Below are positions 47,692 through 61,060 of a stretch of 64,000 nt of DNA, in pieces. The notes beneath the pieces are model-generated. The model saw only the letters and a program-made list of their open reading frames with translations. It made no database searches and was not told the origin of the DNA. Each line of letters begins with the position of its first letter. The first letter of the stretch is position 1. The stretch covers positions 21,363,129 to 21,427,128 of the forward strand of contig OZ026598.1 of the NCBI GenBank assembly GCA_964020085.1. The letters run 5' to 3'. Both the position numbers and the translations under genes were made by a program. Source of the stretch: Micromussa lordhowensis (Eukaryota > Cnidaria > Anthozoa > Scleractinia > Lobophylliidae).

Positions 47692-50600
47692 ATGGCTCGT
47701 GAGTTATTGTATGAGAAGGTTGTTTTGAAATTGGTAAGTGAAAATAATTTACGTACAGTTACTTCGGAGACAGTGTTTGAAAGCTAAACATGAATGGGCA
47801 GTGATTGCACTAGGCGAAAAAGTTCACATGTTCTCATCTTCCACATTTCAGGTCTTTGCACTCCTTCTGGGAATTGTTTGTGGCCATGCTGAAGGTAAAT
47901 TCTGCTGTAGCTTTTGACCGAGTTTGAATAACTATTCTATTCACATCAACACACTTTGTTTACACTTTTATACTTTACAATTCTCTTTCCAAAATTTTGG
48001 TTAATCTTTCTGAGGGATTAAGAAAATGCGGAGTCTCTGAGACAGAGTTCGTCAAATAAGCAAAACTCTAAATAGCCATTCGAGGGCTGGGCTCAACAAA
48101 ATGTTTAAGTAGTATCTTGTTTCATGGACAAAGAAATGTTGCTTCGGCAAACAAATATTAGCACAAAGGTTGAAAGATATCTGTTACTGATAGGTAATTG
48201 TTCCTTTTCTCCACGAGCGTTAATGTAAAAATTTCAAAACTCCCTAAACGGCCCAAATATTCGTTGTAGCTCCATATGAAAATTATGCCCTGCCGCCGCC
48301 GTTGCTTTCAAGGTGTTAAGCCATTACACTTACACTGCATTTCGAGGTTTGCCGCTTATTATCGCGAATGAAAACGTTTCATTTGAACGCAAAAGAAATA
48401 CCGTCCCGATTAATCTCGTTTGCTTATGATTTAACCGCGCAAAGCACTGATTGAGCTCGGAGAAACGTCGCTGAGAACGATTTTGAAGTTTCGGCCGTGT
48501 CAAGGGTGGTCAGCCCTTCATGGAGTAAATTCATTTTGTTCTGTAATTTTGCAAAAAAATTCTTAGTTTTCATTGAAAGGCGGAGAACTTTGCACCACGT
48601 TGGAAAACCATCCAGCTGCGAAATTTCGAGTTCGTTTGTTGTAGCCAATGAGCTTGCAGTTAAACTAAGTGGAAAACCACAAGACGAATTCATCAGTGTC
48701 TCCGATATGTTTCAATTTAGTGTTTGCTTTTCTCTTTGTTCATCTACGATCTGCTCCAAATTAAATCATATCGTCTAATAGAGCCTGTCTCTTTGGGTAA
48801 TTTTAGGAATTAAATACGAGGAAGCTGCAGTGATCTGCTTCCTAAAAGTTTTTTTTAAAATTTGCTTCCTACGAATTTGAAATTTTGTAAACAGTGATAT
48901 GTTTTGAGTGTAGTCGGCACATCAAAAATAAACGTAAATACATCGCAAAATTTTAAATACACTCACTTTAAACAGGCAAGTGGTTACCATCAAGTGATTT
49001 AAAATTGGTACATGTACTTTCTAAGAGATAAATACCAATTCTGATTGCCATAAAGGGTTGAATATCATCAACCCTTGTGTTGCAAAATCTTCTGAACTTA
49101 ACGACCGAAATTTGAATGTTTTCTTATTTAACTTTTTTAATCAATTGGATTGCCATAAGCTAAAACAACTTCTCAGCCAAAGTGTCGGTGAATACCCGTT
49201 GATGATTACCTCGATACTGGAGGTCGGTGATATCCTGCGATATTCACCTCCAATACGGGGAATAATCTTTAAATATCGCTCTGTCTGCTTTATTTCAAGA
49301 TGGTTACTCGAAAAATAATTAGATTAGCACTGTTTAGTCTACTTTTTACTGGTTCGCTTTAAACATTTACAAGACCGGCACAGTTTAAAGAGTTAAAACG
49401 TTTTGAAGGTTTCTTGTGGAAAGTTGTTCTATATCTATGATCCCTAAAATTTCGTGGCTTTCTTGGCTCCTTACATACCAAAGATAATCTCAAAAAAAGT
49501 CTGTTTAAACTCAGAAAAAAGTAAACAGAGCAAGTTTTTTCTGGCTTCATTTATCATTCATGGGAGCAGGAAAGTCTTATTACTGATGCAACAGTGAATA
49601 TAAAACAATCGCATAAAATTATTTTAATGTTCTTCTGGGGTTTAGAAACGATTTGACTGTATACAACTCTAAAATGTGTAAACAAAAAAAGGACTCCTGT
49701 CGTCTTATTTTCACTGATTTAGGGAGCCTAACTCGTTTGATTGGCAAGTTTCCACAAAACGACGTTTCAAAAAATCTCTTTCCAAACAAGAGCTTTTCTG
49801 TCAAAATGTCTCACTGTTTTACCTGTAAAATTGGCATCAGGACACAGCAACAATCAAAGTTTTCTCCGCAAAAACATAGATCGGAGTTTATACAGTTTGC
49901 ATTTGGGCGCACCAAAAGGCTGCCTTACAAAAGCACTTTCGCAAATAGAGTTTTTCGAATGACGCAGATTGATCAGTGGTTATCGCCGGTCTCGAGCAGT
50001 CGAACAATAAATTAGTTTTTATGTCAACTACAAGATAGATAGGAAGATCGCGTGATAATTTCACAGGTGAAATGTCCTTCTTGCGGGTCGTTTTTAATAC
50101 GAAATACTTGATCTACATTTATAGACAACATCAGTTCCTACAGCTAGAGAGTTTATAAACCTAGTTAATAAAGCGCCTGATGATAGAAGTAGGGAGCGAA
50201 ATGTGTCTTATATGAACGGGTAAAAGGATTTCGACAAGGATTACATAAAAAAAAAAAAACAGAACTAAAGTTTACTACACACCTTTGATGTTAGATTAAT
50301 GTCTACAGGCTGACAAGCAAAATCGAATTAACACCTCGGTCAATCAAATTACGGGCGGAATTTCCAAACGAAAGTTCTTATCAAGTTATAATGTAATTTG
50401 ATAAACCGCACATAACTCGATTTAGAATAAGATAAAACGTGAAATTATGCTCCCGGATTATGCTGTACATGATAGAACAGTTTACCTCTCGGTACTCTTT
50501 TCTACTCCGCAATTGCTATAATTCACCTTCATTAACTTCAAGTTGATAAATAGCTAAGTGTTTCACTTTCCCAACAGCGCAGTCGAACGATTTCTTTAGA

Positions 50601-53600
50601 AACTAATGTTAAAACCAGAAATGAACAGAACGGGGCAAAATATAGTGGTTAACAGTTAGGCGACAAGTTTGCGATACCGAAAATGGAGTATCTGTATGCA
50701 TGATGAGCCTGAGCCTGATATCGCCTTTTCTCGTGAAATAGCTCATGGCGTTTACCCAGGAATCTCAGAACACAATTTAGTTTCTCTGAAATGCCAGTTA
50801 CAGAAGGTTCAAGATTACTTTTATTACTGCAAAGTGATCTGTTTGACAATAATTCTGACTCGTTCCCAGTTTTCTCTCGAGAGTTATATTGAATATTAAC
50901 GAGGGAAGCACTAGGAAAGCTTCTCGCGATCCACTTAATAATCTCATGATAACCTGCTAAAAAATCTCCTTAATAATATCACAATAATCTTATAAACTCG
51001 CCGCCGCTTTCCTGAGTAGTTTCACTAAGTCTCTCTGGATTTTCGAGCGTGACGACTCAACACAAGAATGGGGGCGAGTCAGCGTCTTAACCACGATCGG
51101 GTGACACACCCAAAAGAACCCTAATCCACTGACAATAAAAATATATTTTCCATGTTTCAGCGCGGATCCTTTACGAAAACGTAGTAACATGCCAAGGAGA
51201 ACGACTCAAACTCCACTGCGGAAATACAAGCTTGGGGCTGACTATCCACTCGGCAAGCTACGGAAGAACATACCCCGGTCATGTGATTTGCCCCTACCGA
51301 GGAGCCGCGGATGACAAGGAATACAACTGTGGAGAAAGTGACGTTACTGATACATTTAAAACATTGTGTGCAAGGAAAAACAGATGTAGGGTTAAAGTGA
51401 ATAGTGCACTGTTTCGAGACCCTTGTCCGGAGAAACACTTGTATCTTACCTTGATTTACTCGTGTGGTAAGAATCAAATATACATACATTTTTTCGAGCA
51501 AAAGGATATTTGATCGCAGACGCAACTGCAAGGAGAAAAGCTATTAACGTTACTGGCTAATCATTTGGGCTTTTTGTTTATTATGCCTTGAGTTGGTTGC
51601 AAAGAATCGTTCTTTTAGAACTTGTAATCATGTTCAAGTTTTGGATACTTATGAAGCTAGATGTGTTATATTTGTTCTCCATACTTTTCTTGTCAATAAT
51701 ACCTGCACATGTGCAACAAAGGAAAAGGGATGGCACAGTAGTGAGAGCACTCGCCTGCCACCAATGTTGCCCGGGTGACTGTCCGGATTCGATTCCAGTC
51801 CGGTGTCATATGTGGGTTGAGTTTGTTGTTGGGTTTTTCTCGGGTTTTCCTCCCTCCACAAAGACCAACATATTAAAATTCCAATTCGATCTCTATCGAT
51901 CAGTTCGATGGACGACCTACATGAAAACCTGAAGGCTGATGTGGCTTCCTTTCTAAATGTTATAACTTTGTTATTTTTATCGTCATGCTAGTCGAGTCAG
52001 TATTGATGCCAGCTTTTCTCTGTTTCTTAAAGATTGGCAGAAACGTAAACCAAAAGTCATTCACACATCCACGTCATCGAGTATTGTAACCAGAGCAACT
52101 AGTGTTATTCCAGTACCCACCTCCTCCCTGGTCAGCATTTCGAGTTTCTCATCAACTACAATCTTTTCAACGACAGATGTAATCGCTTCCACTAGTTCTG
52201 TACTAATTAGTCAACATACGCCTAATGTTAATGATCTCACGTCGATTGGAACAACCAGCACCAAGGATTCAGGAGGCGACAACGTACTCGATCCTTTTCA
52301 GGAGGGGGAAGCTGGCTCCGCGACAAAACATGCTGCTGGATCGCTTGGCATTGCAGGCACGCTTTTTATGTGGCTATTATTCATGCAAGGTATTTTAAGT
52401 TAGTTTAACCTTTTAACGCATAGAAGACTGATCCTTTTTTTAACTTGATAAACATGAAGCAGATGTCCATGTATGGTTTGACTGAACCGAAAAGCGTTTT
52501 TCATAAATCCCTTAAAAAAAAATTGATGAAGTCTTGACTTCGAGAAAAATGGGTTAAAGGTTAAAAAAAATGGTTAACTCCATATATAGCAGATATGCAC
52601 GTTAACGTGATTATCTGAATAGCCAAACGCTTTGAGGGAATATCACCCAGTGGTCTTGAAAGTACGGACTGAGCGCAGTGACATTCTTCGATTCTTGTGC
52701 GGTCTCGAGTAATCTTGATCAATAAGATACCTATAACACGATCATGATAAAGGTTAAAAAATCGTCAGATTCAAACACACGATTCAGCCAACTAAACATT
52801 TAATCACGGCTGACGTTTTGAAAAATAGAAAAATTGTTGGATTAGAAGGAAAAAGATTTTTTTTACGCGTAAGTTAATTCTCTTCGAAAAGTAAGCCATA
52901 AAACCATAACCGTTTGGAGGTCATTCCAACAAATCGGTTGGACTGTCATTAGAACAATGTAATTGGCCATTGTCATGACTGGTAAACTCGGAAAGACAAA
53001 AGCCTAGAATTCATGTTCTCATTTCACAGATCATTCGTCTGATTATATAACAGTGTTCTGTGCCAGCGCTGCTGGTGCACTCGTTCTTGCCATAATTGTT
53101 GGTCTCTTCGTACTTTACCGTCACCATGCAAATAAACAACACCATCACGTTAAGGAGGAGTCAAAATTAAACCCGCATGGGAGCACTGAATCAAAGATGT
53201 CAGGCGAAGTTGACCCATTCTTATCAGGCCCTATTAAGGCCCCTCCTCCTGACTACATGACGGAAGGATATAACTGGCAACGCGGAGGAACGATGCCTAT
53301 TAAGAAGTCTCAAAATGGTACAGTTGTGAGGACGTTTAGCGCCAAGGATGTACATACCAAGGAGCCGAACGTTGAAAAGTAAGTTTGCCAATATAGAACC
53401 AACCTGTATCTGGGAAATCATAGGTTCGACTCCTGCCGGGAACTCAGATTTTTCTTTGTCACATGCTCATGGCAACATTTCGTCTTGATCGTCTATTTGC
53501 CGATCTGCAAATTCGCCATTTTCATTTAATTAATTCATTAATCAATCGCTTATTATTTCTTTCGTTAAGTCGCTTATCCACTCATCCAGTCTTCCTCTCT

Positions 53601-54861
53601 CTCCCATCTTCCTTCCTTTCTTGCTAACTCTTTGTTTGTTTGCTTACTTCCTTTCCACCACTCTTCTGTTGATCCTTTATTACAGTTTAACGTCACGATG
53701 TGTTGAATCCTTCTAAGCCTGTCTCTCACTTTTCCCTTTTTAAAACACGTATTTAACGTTTTCAATTTGGTTGTTTAATTTTTTACAGCGTCTGTTAGGA
53801 GGACAACTCACCAAGTAAACACCATCCAAACTAACACAGAAATCTGCTTAATAACCACCTTCGCGTCAAGGACTAGAAATGTTCAGTTTAATTTCTAACA
53901 TATAACCAAGGGCCGTAATTTTACATGCACCTAATCATGTTTTTAATGATTTCATGCTTTTCTACATCATTAACACAAATAACATTTCTCGTGGAAAATT
54001 GCGTACGAAATGCAGGTAAAGCATATGCCAGGCCTAATATAGTTACCAAAGGCTCACGTTAGTTATATAAAGTAACTTAAATCAAATACGTTCTTTAGTA
54101 AGCGCTATTTGTTCTTAAAAACGTTAACAGTTCTAGGGATGTAACCATCAGGAGATCTATTTTTTTTTAGATTTGTCTTTATTAATTGGTAGACTTAAAC
54201 ATAAACATAAAACAACATAAACTTTGGTACTTCTAATCAGAAGGTAAACGTAGTTTTTCAAGATGGTGTTTTGCAATTACCCTGAACATTACTTGGCATT
54301 AGCAATAAGTAAAAGGGTTTTGGTAAGGGTATTGTCAGGAGTGTTTTGATTCCTTTATGGTGATTGAAACGTCAAAAATACCGTTGTTTATAAGATACAT
54401 GCCGATTGTAAATGGCTGAAGATGTCCCGAGCACGTTCTCACATGATTACTTTTCTATAATATTGTAAACCATTTACATCATCGCCACCCCATTGGTTAT
54501 CAATCTTTTAAAAAAGGGTTCCTGTTTGTCGGGTAATTCATCACTGAGTTAAATGGTTATCACTGTTTCCCGTGCATGCATACCTGTTATTGATCTGCGA
54601 GAGATCATGCTAATAAGGTCAGAACCAGCATTTTGTTTTCCCGGTCTTTTCTTCAGACAGACCGAAACTCCCAGATATTATCGGGGCCCACAGTTTGTTG
54701 CTGTAGCCAGAAGACAGGAAAGTCCAAACATGCATTTGAACCCCGCCTACGCGACAAACAAATCCCTGCGAAATGGAAGAGGGAGACATGTGAACGAAGA
54801 AGACCGAAGAGGACCGAGAACTAGAGAAAGTGGAACTTCTGTAGATGCTTTATATTATTAG
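47692..54861 (+). CDS. SUEL-type (galactose/rhamnose-binding) lectin, single-pass membrane protein
   Basis: Exons 47692-47733, 47852-47894, 51161-51466, 52033-52389, 53030-53378 and 54657-54861 join in phase to 433 residues. The start MARELLYEKVVLKL plus VFALLLGIVCGHAE is a signal peptide. Residues 39-130 form a SUEL/Gal_Lectin domain with eight cysteines and the signatures SASYGRTYPG, FRDPCP and LIYSC. A Ser/Thr-rich stalk (about 140-215) follows, then a hydrophobic stretch (about 235-248) and a clear transmembrane helix (about 258-279, VFCASAAGALVLAIIVGLFV), with RHHANKQHHH on the cytosolic side. The tail has NPAY (an NPxY-like motif) and ends DALYY. It is probably a cell-surface glycan-binding receptor. 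The domain recalls EVA-1 and latrophilin, but no FAM176 or 7TM region is present. Alternative 3' ends are described separately. Confidence 0.75.
47895..51160. other. Intron 2 of the lectin gene
   Basis: 3.3 kb of intron. Open frames such as 49653-50015 show no domain, splice or composition signals that convince me. No transposon is recognised. Confidence 0.4.
51722..51925 (+). mobile_element. tRNA-derived SINE, fourth family, copy 2 (lectin intron 3)
   Basis: A box region GGATGGCACAGTAGTGAGAG and B box GGATTCGATTCC, then the body ATATGTGGGTTGAGTTTGTT and AAAATTCCAATTCGATC. Same family as 38145-38345, with a short insertion before the B box. Confidence 0.75.
52390..52403 (+). other. Read-through end of lectin exon 4 (possible GPI-anchored form)
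   Basis: If the donor after 52389 is not used, exon 4 continues for five codons (GILS and a TAG at 52401-52403). The product would then end in the hydrophobic run LGIAGTLFMWLLFMQGILS, preceded by small residues (HAAGS). This has the layout of a GPI-anchor signal, so a membrane-anchored form without the transmembrane exon is possible. Confidence 0.35.
53789..53798 (+). other. Possible alternative last exon of the lectin gene
   Basis: After a TTTTTTACAG acceptor, joining to exon 5 in phase gives NVC and a TAG. Use of this exon would shorten the cytosolic tail to 368 residues in total and remove the NPAY motif. Direct read-through of exon 5 to the TAA at 53380-53382 is a third option. Confidence 0.3.
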
Positions 54862-56738
54862 CCTCCCTATCTTGTGCCTCTCAGTTTAAAATGTCTATTA
54901 GCCCAGTCAGAGAGGGTGGAGAATACGTGATGCAGGAGAAGATGAATGGTATAGGAGAATAAGTCCCCTATTAGATAAAGGCTTTATTCCTAAGGTAATC
55001 ATCTGACTTTAAACATGGTACATGGTTCTTCCACGGAAAATATGTATTAACAGAAAACAAAAGATTGTGTACGGTCGTGGACCTTCCAACATAAATCTTG
55101 GCATCTTTATTTGCTCCTTTGATGTTTGCCGGGCTTCATAACCATTTCCCTATATTAACTTTGGTCAGTCCAAACAATTTCTAAAATGTACATCGGGATT
55201 ACTATTTGCTTTGTTTCAAAAGGTGAATTTGATACGGACCATATAAATACCGGCTGTCGAGGGTTTATAAAAGGCTACGATATTATCGTTGAGCGAATCC
55301 AATGGGCTCCCGCACCTAACAGAGTTAGAGGTATAGTCACTAAGATTTAAGGTGGCTCAAAGGTCTGTATGGCAACAAAGAGCTTTGCACTGATTTGAAT
55401 TCTTTGAATGAATATCTATCTATCAACAGAGGGAAACTCTAGTCAAGCGCGAAAAAAATGACAACAAAGAGTTGCAGATAAAGTTAGGAAATCTTTTTCG
55501 ACAGGTACTTTAAAAGAGACAATTAAGAAACGCAAAATAGATAAATCGATTGGCTAAAATGTTTACAGAAACCCAACATTAATGAGGTGCTCCCCTCTGT
55601 AGATGATAAAAACTATTTGATTTTAAACTTAATATAGTACTAATTTTAAACGTTGTAGCTGATCAACATATACAACATGTAGGTCACGTCTTCTAAAATC
55701 AAAACGAAAAAGTAATTTTCATGATGCGCTTCCCTTTAATTATTTTTCTAGCGATAAAGGCTCCCTAATTACAAGTTTGGGGTCTGTATAAATGTTTGTT
55801 TGCCGATGATGCAAAAAGTAATAAATTCCAGTTAAATATATATCTCAGTTGATTAATGGGGTGAATATCTTGCTAGGGTATAAGCAACGGATTAAAATTT
55901 GTTCTTCAGAAAAAAGACAGGTTCTCTGAGCTAACCTACAAGTTTTATACTTTCACATTCGTTGCTCCAAAGGGGTAATTGTACTGTTAAGACGGCAGGG
56001 CAATAGAATAAAGAAAAACGGAAATTGCTTTTTTTCCAAAGAGACCCATTCTCCATTTAAAGTTTATTTTGATTTCATGACAATCAAGTTTTTCTGTGTA
56101 TATCTACAAAAAGTACTGAATAGGAATAAAATTGTAAGATTTAAGGAAAAAGCTGATTCTTGCTAATATATTGTTTTTTTAACTGTTAGAAGTTTAAATT
56201 TAAATTTTGAATTTGGAAACGGTATTCAGAGAAATGTACTTTGTGTTACTGTTATCATAAAAGGCTTGTATATCTTGTGAAGAGACTTTATTTGATCAAC
56301 GTTTTAGAAGTAGTCTTTGTCATGCCATATGGACCATTCAAGACAGAATTCTCAACCTCAAATATCTCATAGAATACTTCTATATCTTGTTAACGAGACC
56401 AGATATGACCCCAACTGATCATATATAAATATTGAGATAAACTGATAGTTTGACTTGAAATGTCTTCGCATCGGCTGGGTTGAAATTAAAGTTTCTGAGT
56501 CTCAAGATGGGCTGTTTACATCCAGTGCAAAAAGGTGAAACTGTTTATGAGCCGAGGTTGAAGTGGGTAAAAGGTTAGGCAACAAAAATGTATGCACAAC
56601 CAATGCAAATTGAACTAAGTTTTTTTTAAATCTCTCGACAGTCTCATACATTCCTTAGCAAAATTAGGTGGGAGAGTGTTGATAAAACTCAAAACCATTT
56701 TCTATGATTGACTCTTGCTTTATTCTTTTGACTTTTTT
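54862..56738. other. Lectin 3' UTR and intergenic DNA
   Basis: AT-rich sequence without a recognised gene or repeat. I see no unambiguous polyadenylation signal near the stop. Confidence 0.35.
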
Positions 56739-57310
56739 TAAAAGAAGAAGGGGATTCAGATCAAAGATAAAAATATTTTAAACGCAAACTTAAAACATTT
56801 CTTTTTAAGCGAGCTTATGAATCGTGATGTTTTTAATTGTTAGCGTCAGGAGCCCATCACTAGGAGCTTGCAACTCCAATACTAAGCCTATGTCACGGCA
56901 TTTTAACAGACCGGTCTATTTTTAGACTTCTTTTGGCGCAAAATAGGTCAGTTCCGTTCTACACGAGGGCGCATCGGTAAGGGAAACAATGGCGGCTTTT
57001 CCTTTTAATCTTCCAGTGAAAATGCCGACGTCAATTAAAGAATCAAGTCCGCGCTTATGATTTGTCACTGTTGTCCCTGTGGGAGTCTGAATTCGCAGTA
57101 AATTCAAGCTAAAAATAGACAGGTCTGTGAAAACGCCGTGACAGGAATATGGGGTAGTTGCTGGCTCCTAGTGATGGGCTCCTGTTAGCGTCTAGTTTTG
57201 ATGTCAGTTTCTTGTGCTTATTTTTATTTTTTATTTTTATCTACCACTTGTAAACAGCGCCTTTGAATCTTGTAGAAAAGGCGCTATATAAATGGATAAT
57301 TATTATTATA
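56739..57310 (+). mobile_element. LINE 3' end interrupted by a MITE
   Basis: The stretch before 56838 encodes short RT-C-terminal-like text, and after 57192 the sequence ends with AAAAGGCGCTATATAAATGG followed by an ATT-rich tail. This 3' signature is found on many CR1/L2-type elements. The element is severely 5' truncated. Confidence 0.6.
56848..57183. mobile_element. 336-bp MITE with 9-bp target-site duplication
   Basis: Flanked by GTTAGCGTC on both sides (56839-56847 and 57184-57192). The inverted ends start AGGAGCCCATCACTAGGAGC, and homology between arms extends further in (GTCACGGC, AGACCKGTCTATTTTTAG). A 9-bp duplication fits Mutator-like elements, with other superfamilies possible. 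No ORF. Confidence 0.8.
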
Positions 57311-58950
57311 AAAATAAGTGTCTTTTAAATGGAGCGATTCTAGCGCAGTAGAGTAAGCAAATTAATTCTGTCACTGCCGTTGCTAAAGAGCGGCATACCG
57401 CATTTGCACTCGTCCCATTCTCCCTCGCGGGCATCAGGTGAAATTGTATCGTTTAATTAGTTTGTGAACTTTTGCTTGGTCTACCGTCAACTGTTTGTTT
57501 AAGTACGGTCATGTACGCCGAGAAAGCGGCGAAAAGCTGAAAATGAAGACGGAGAAGATAACTAATCCGAGGTATAAGTCAAACAGACTGTTTCTCTGAG
57601 GAAATTGGAAATGGCATAATAATCAAAACAGTTCCGTGGATTCTGAACTTGTTGGTCCCAGCTGTATCTCCCGATGACAGATGCAATAAATATCGGCTTG
57701 CAAAGACATTAACCGAGGAATGGCTTGCACGAAGAAAAAATATGCAGTAAGTATCTTTCGTTTATTTCTTCTCCGGTAGAAGAGCTCAAGGAAAATTCTC
57801 TCAAAAAGAAAAACACTTTCTAAAAGTGCATATTTTGGGTGATCCATATTATTTCTATTGTTTTTCTTTGCAACCTTTCGGAGTTAAAAAGGTTGATGTC
57901 TTTCCTGACATAATAGGACAGGACAGTGAGTGGATATATATGACACCATGTACATTATATATTCTGATTACTTCTACGATGCTTTAACGATTCCACAAGA
58001 AATGGACTTGAACGGCGATCAAATTAACTGATTTTTCCGCCGAGAAAGGAAGGGAGAAAAAATAATATATATACTTTTAAATCATTAACAAATATGTACA
58101 GGCATATAGCTTTCTCAAAAGAATTATTTCTTGTTATCAGCACATGCTGATGGCTTTGTGATATAAAACGCTGTTTAATAGAAGTATCTTTTTTTGTATT
58201 CAAATATAAAAAATCTCAGCACGTTATAAACTCGTGTATTGTGCACGCGTGTATACAGTTACATGAAAGACATGGCGGGATACCTTTCTTTTGAATAATG
58301 GTAGCTAATGGTGGAGATAACCGCTACGTAAGCCAGATCCCACAGAGCGGAAATTGAACGGCTCCTTTGTGATGCAAAACTCAAGCAAATACTACAAGCG
58401 CTTTCATCTATTCATCGCCCTTCAGTCACATAAATTACTTCAAGAAGTATTGTTTTATTTGAAGAAACGTAAGAGATTTCCGTCATAGTGAAGAGAAACG
58501 AATGCAAACAGAGATTGTTTTCAGCGCTACATGCTAATCATTCAAGTCAATGTACTTTGGCTATTGATGAAATGTTTTGCAACATGTAATCTCGATCTAA
58601 CGGGCATCGATCGAATTAGATGCCTTTTGTACGCGAAAACTTGAATTAATAATAAAGAAAAAAAACAAATGGAATTAAAACGTGGAAACAGGGAAGAACG
58701 TCATCCAATTTTTCTCGAATTGCTGTTCATTTCCTCCTGACATTTAAATTGTTTTGAAATAAACATGAATTTCCTAAAAATATTGATAAACCAAGAGAAA
58801 GATAGCTAAAAAGTTTATTGCGTTCTCTTCACGCTGAGTAAATAACAAAGAAAAGTGTTTGCGATTGCGTAAGGCCTTCCGGGCTGTGGCTACTTATTTA
58901 AAAATATGATGTAAGAACATCTTTAGCTGAAGTGCTTTTGGAAATGAAGA
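57311..58950. other. Intergenic stretch, nothing recognised
   Basis: AT-rich DNA with no supported exon, RNA gene or repeat. Confidence 0.35.
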
Positions 58951-59266
58951 CTCCGTCCACACTACGGCATAGAAAATTGAAAAAGGCGTTTTTTTTCCCT
59001 GAAAACGCATCAAATGTTTTTCCATCCACCCTATGCCTGAGATATTTAAAAGCAACAATCATCGGTCATTTTGGATTTGTGTTTGAAGAAAACTCGGACG
59101 GGGGAAATCACAAGATTACCGAGACGTTATCGTTTTCGAAAAGCTCCGTTTCCAAAGTGTTTTCCGTCCACACTAAAACGCAAAGCTGACTTTTTTCAAT
59201 TTCTTACGGTTTGATAAGCGTTTTCGAAAAGCTCCGTTTCCCTGACAGATTAGTGTGGACAGCCTA
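58951..59266. mobile_element. MITE-like repeat with GTCCACACTA ends
   Basis: CCGTCCACACTACGGC near the left and TTAGTGTGGACAGCC near the right are inverted. Internally GTTTTCGAAAAGCTCCGTTT occurs twice (about 59132 and 59221). The target-site duplication is not resolved. Confidence 0.5.
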
Positions 59267-59773
59267 AGCGTCGAAATAAAGCTGCGTTTCCAAATTTCTC
59301 CTGCGTGGTGTGGAGGAGGCATGGGAGGAACCTGAGCTGATATGGTCACAATAGACTGATTTGGTGAGATAACACTAACTTCACGAAAACAAAATTTCAA
59401 AAGGCTTTGAAGTGCTGTCTGGGGGAAGCGCAATCTGAGTGTGTAAAGAGGTTTAAAATGTTCAAACGGACAATCTATATGTAATGACTAATGATTCAAC
59501 ACAGGCCGGTTGAGATGAATGGCAATTTATTAACTTAACCAAAAGTTATCCAACTTTAATCTACGCATGTCTAGAACACAATACACCGTAAACTAAGTCA
59601 GTTTTATAAGTAGAATTCTAATTGTTTACTAATACAAATGCTGCAGTCTGATTGGCTGCGTTATCGTGCACTACCCGCCATAAGTGTTCACAATCTCTTG
59701 GTGTACAATGGCTATAGGTCGTCTAGAAAATGGCGACGTTTTCTCGTTTTTCCGAAATCTCGGAAGGAAAAAA

Positions 59774-60115
59774 ACACCCTTAATTTTAGTTTTAAGTGCT
59801 TATAACTCAAAAACGAGCTCGGTGACCTCAATTTTTTATAATCGAAATGTAGTAAGCAAGATAAGATGCAACTTTTTGCAAAGTTTAAAAAAATTCTGCA
59901 AGGAGGTTCAGAGCCACCTTAAATTTTCGAAAATTAAGGCTGTTTTTAGCACGTCATATTGTTGCTATGGTAAACTATTGAGCCACAAAATTGACAGCAA
60001 AATGTTCACCAATGATTGGACAGTTTTTTGATCCCATGATTTTGGCATCAACCGATATAGAGTGGGTATAATGACCCATCAAAATATAACTCTTAAAAAG
60101 TAGTGGAAACTGTTT
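59774..60115. repeat. Dispersed repeat copy (family of 21966 and 26163)
   Basis: Contains ACACCCTTAATTTTAG, CAGAGCCACCTTAAATTTTC, TATTGTTGCTATGGTAAAC, CCAATGATTGGACAG and ATGACCCATCAAAAT, all shared with the copies at 21966-22247 or 26163-26366. The open frame at 59684-60031 lies largely within the repeat and is not a gene. Confidence 0.6.
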
Positions 60116-61060
60116 GCAGCCACCTTAATGGAAATTTCGGTTAGATTTTATAAGGTGATAGTGGATGACTCATAGAATTATCGACCTCATAAACTAATTG
60201 TTAATTAGTGTAAAGTGGATAGAGGATGTCCAAATAATGGCAACGGCGTTTCTCGTATTGTTTTCTCCGATGCTTCGAGGAGGATTTAAAAATATTACTG
60301 TACAGCTTAATTCCTAAGAACACTAGAAAAAAGGAAATTGACTATAATGAAGCTTTAAGATATCACTATTTTCAATGTAGCGATGAGCGCGTGGAAACAG
60401 CTGCAAGTTTCAAACAACAATTCGTTCCACGCGCGCGATTATGCCAAAGCGTGAAGTTGAATTCTGCTTTTAATATGCAGACAACTAAATAGAGATCGTT
60501 ATTTTAAAAACATTATTTTGAATTCTATTAAAACAATTAAATTATTCGTGCTTGGCTTTCAATTTTCCGTTTGTTGGACAAAGTAATTACAAAACCAATC
60601 AGTACGAAGGTAAAGGCTTGATCAGCTAAAGATCAGTCCAAATATGTCGCCTTTTTTCAACCAATCGTCCTGTTGTTAGCCGTAGAATGAAAAGAACTGC
60701 CGCCCTCTGCGATTACCAAAGAAATACATTAGATAGCAGAGCGACCTTTAAGAAGGAACAAGCTAACAGGAGATAAATAACGTCATGTTGCCTTTGCTCA
60801 TAGCCTTTGGCAAAATTGTACGAGACTTCGATCGTTCCTTCTTCTCATATCGTAAATGATATCGATTCCTAAGTGTATCTTGAAGATGGCTTCAACCAAA
60901 GTCTCAAATTGTTTGAATATTGTCGGCTCCTATTTTTATGTTGTAGTGTCTACTTTGCGGTACTCCAAAAGTCGTCATAAGCCAGTCTCACAACAAGATT
61001 ATCTCCAACTATCTTAACAGTAAATAATTAAGATTTTTTTTTGATAAGTACGGCTGGTAC
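60116..61060. other. Intergenic stretch left of the Penelope element
   Basis: No supported gene or repeat. The sequence becomes Penelope arm at 61061. Confidence 0.35.

Noticed and set aside
49653..50015. 120-codon ORF in lectin intron 2
   Set aside because: No domain, splice or composition support; low-complexity AT-rich context.
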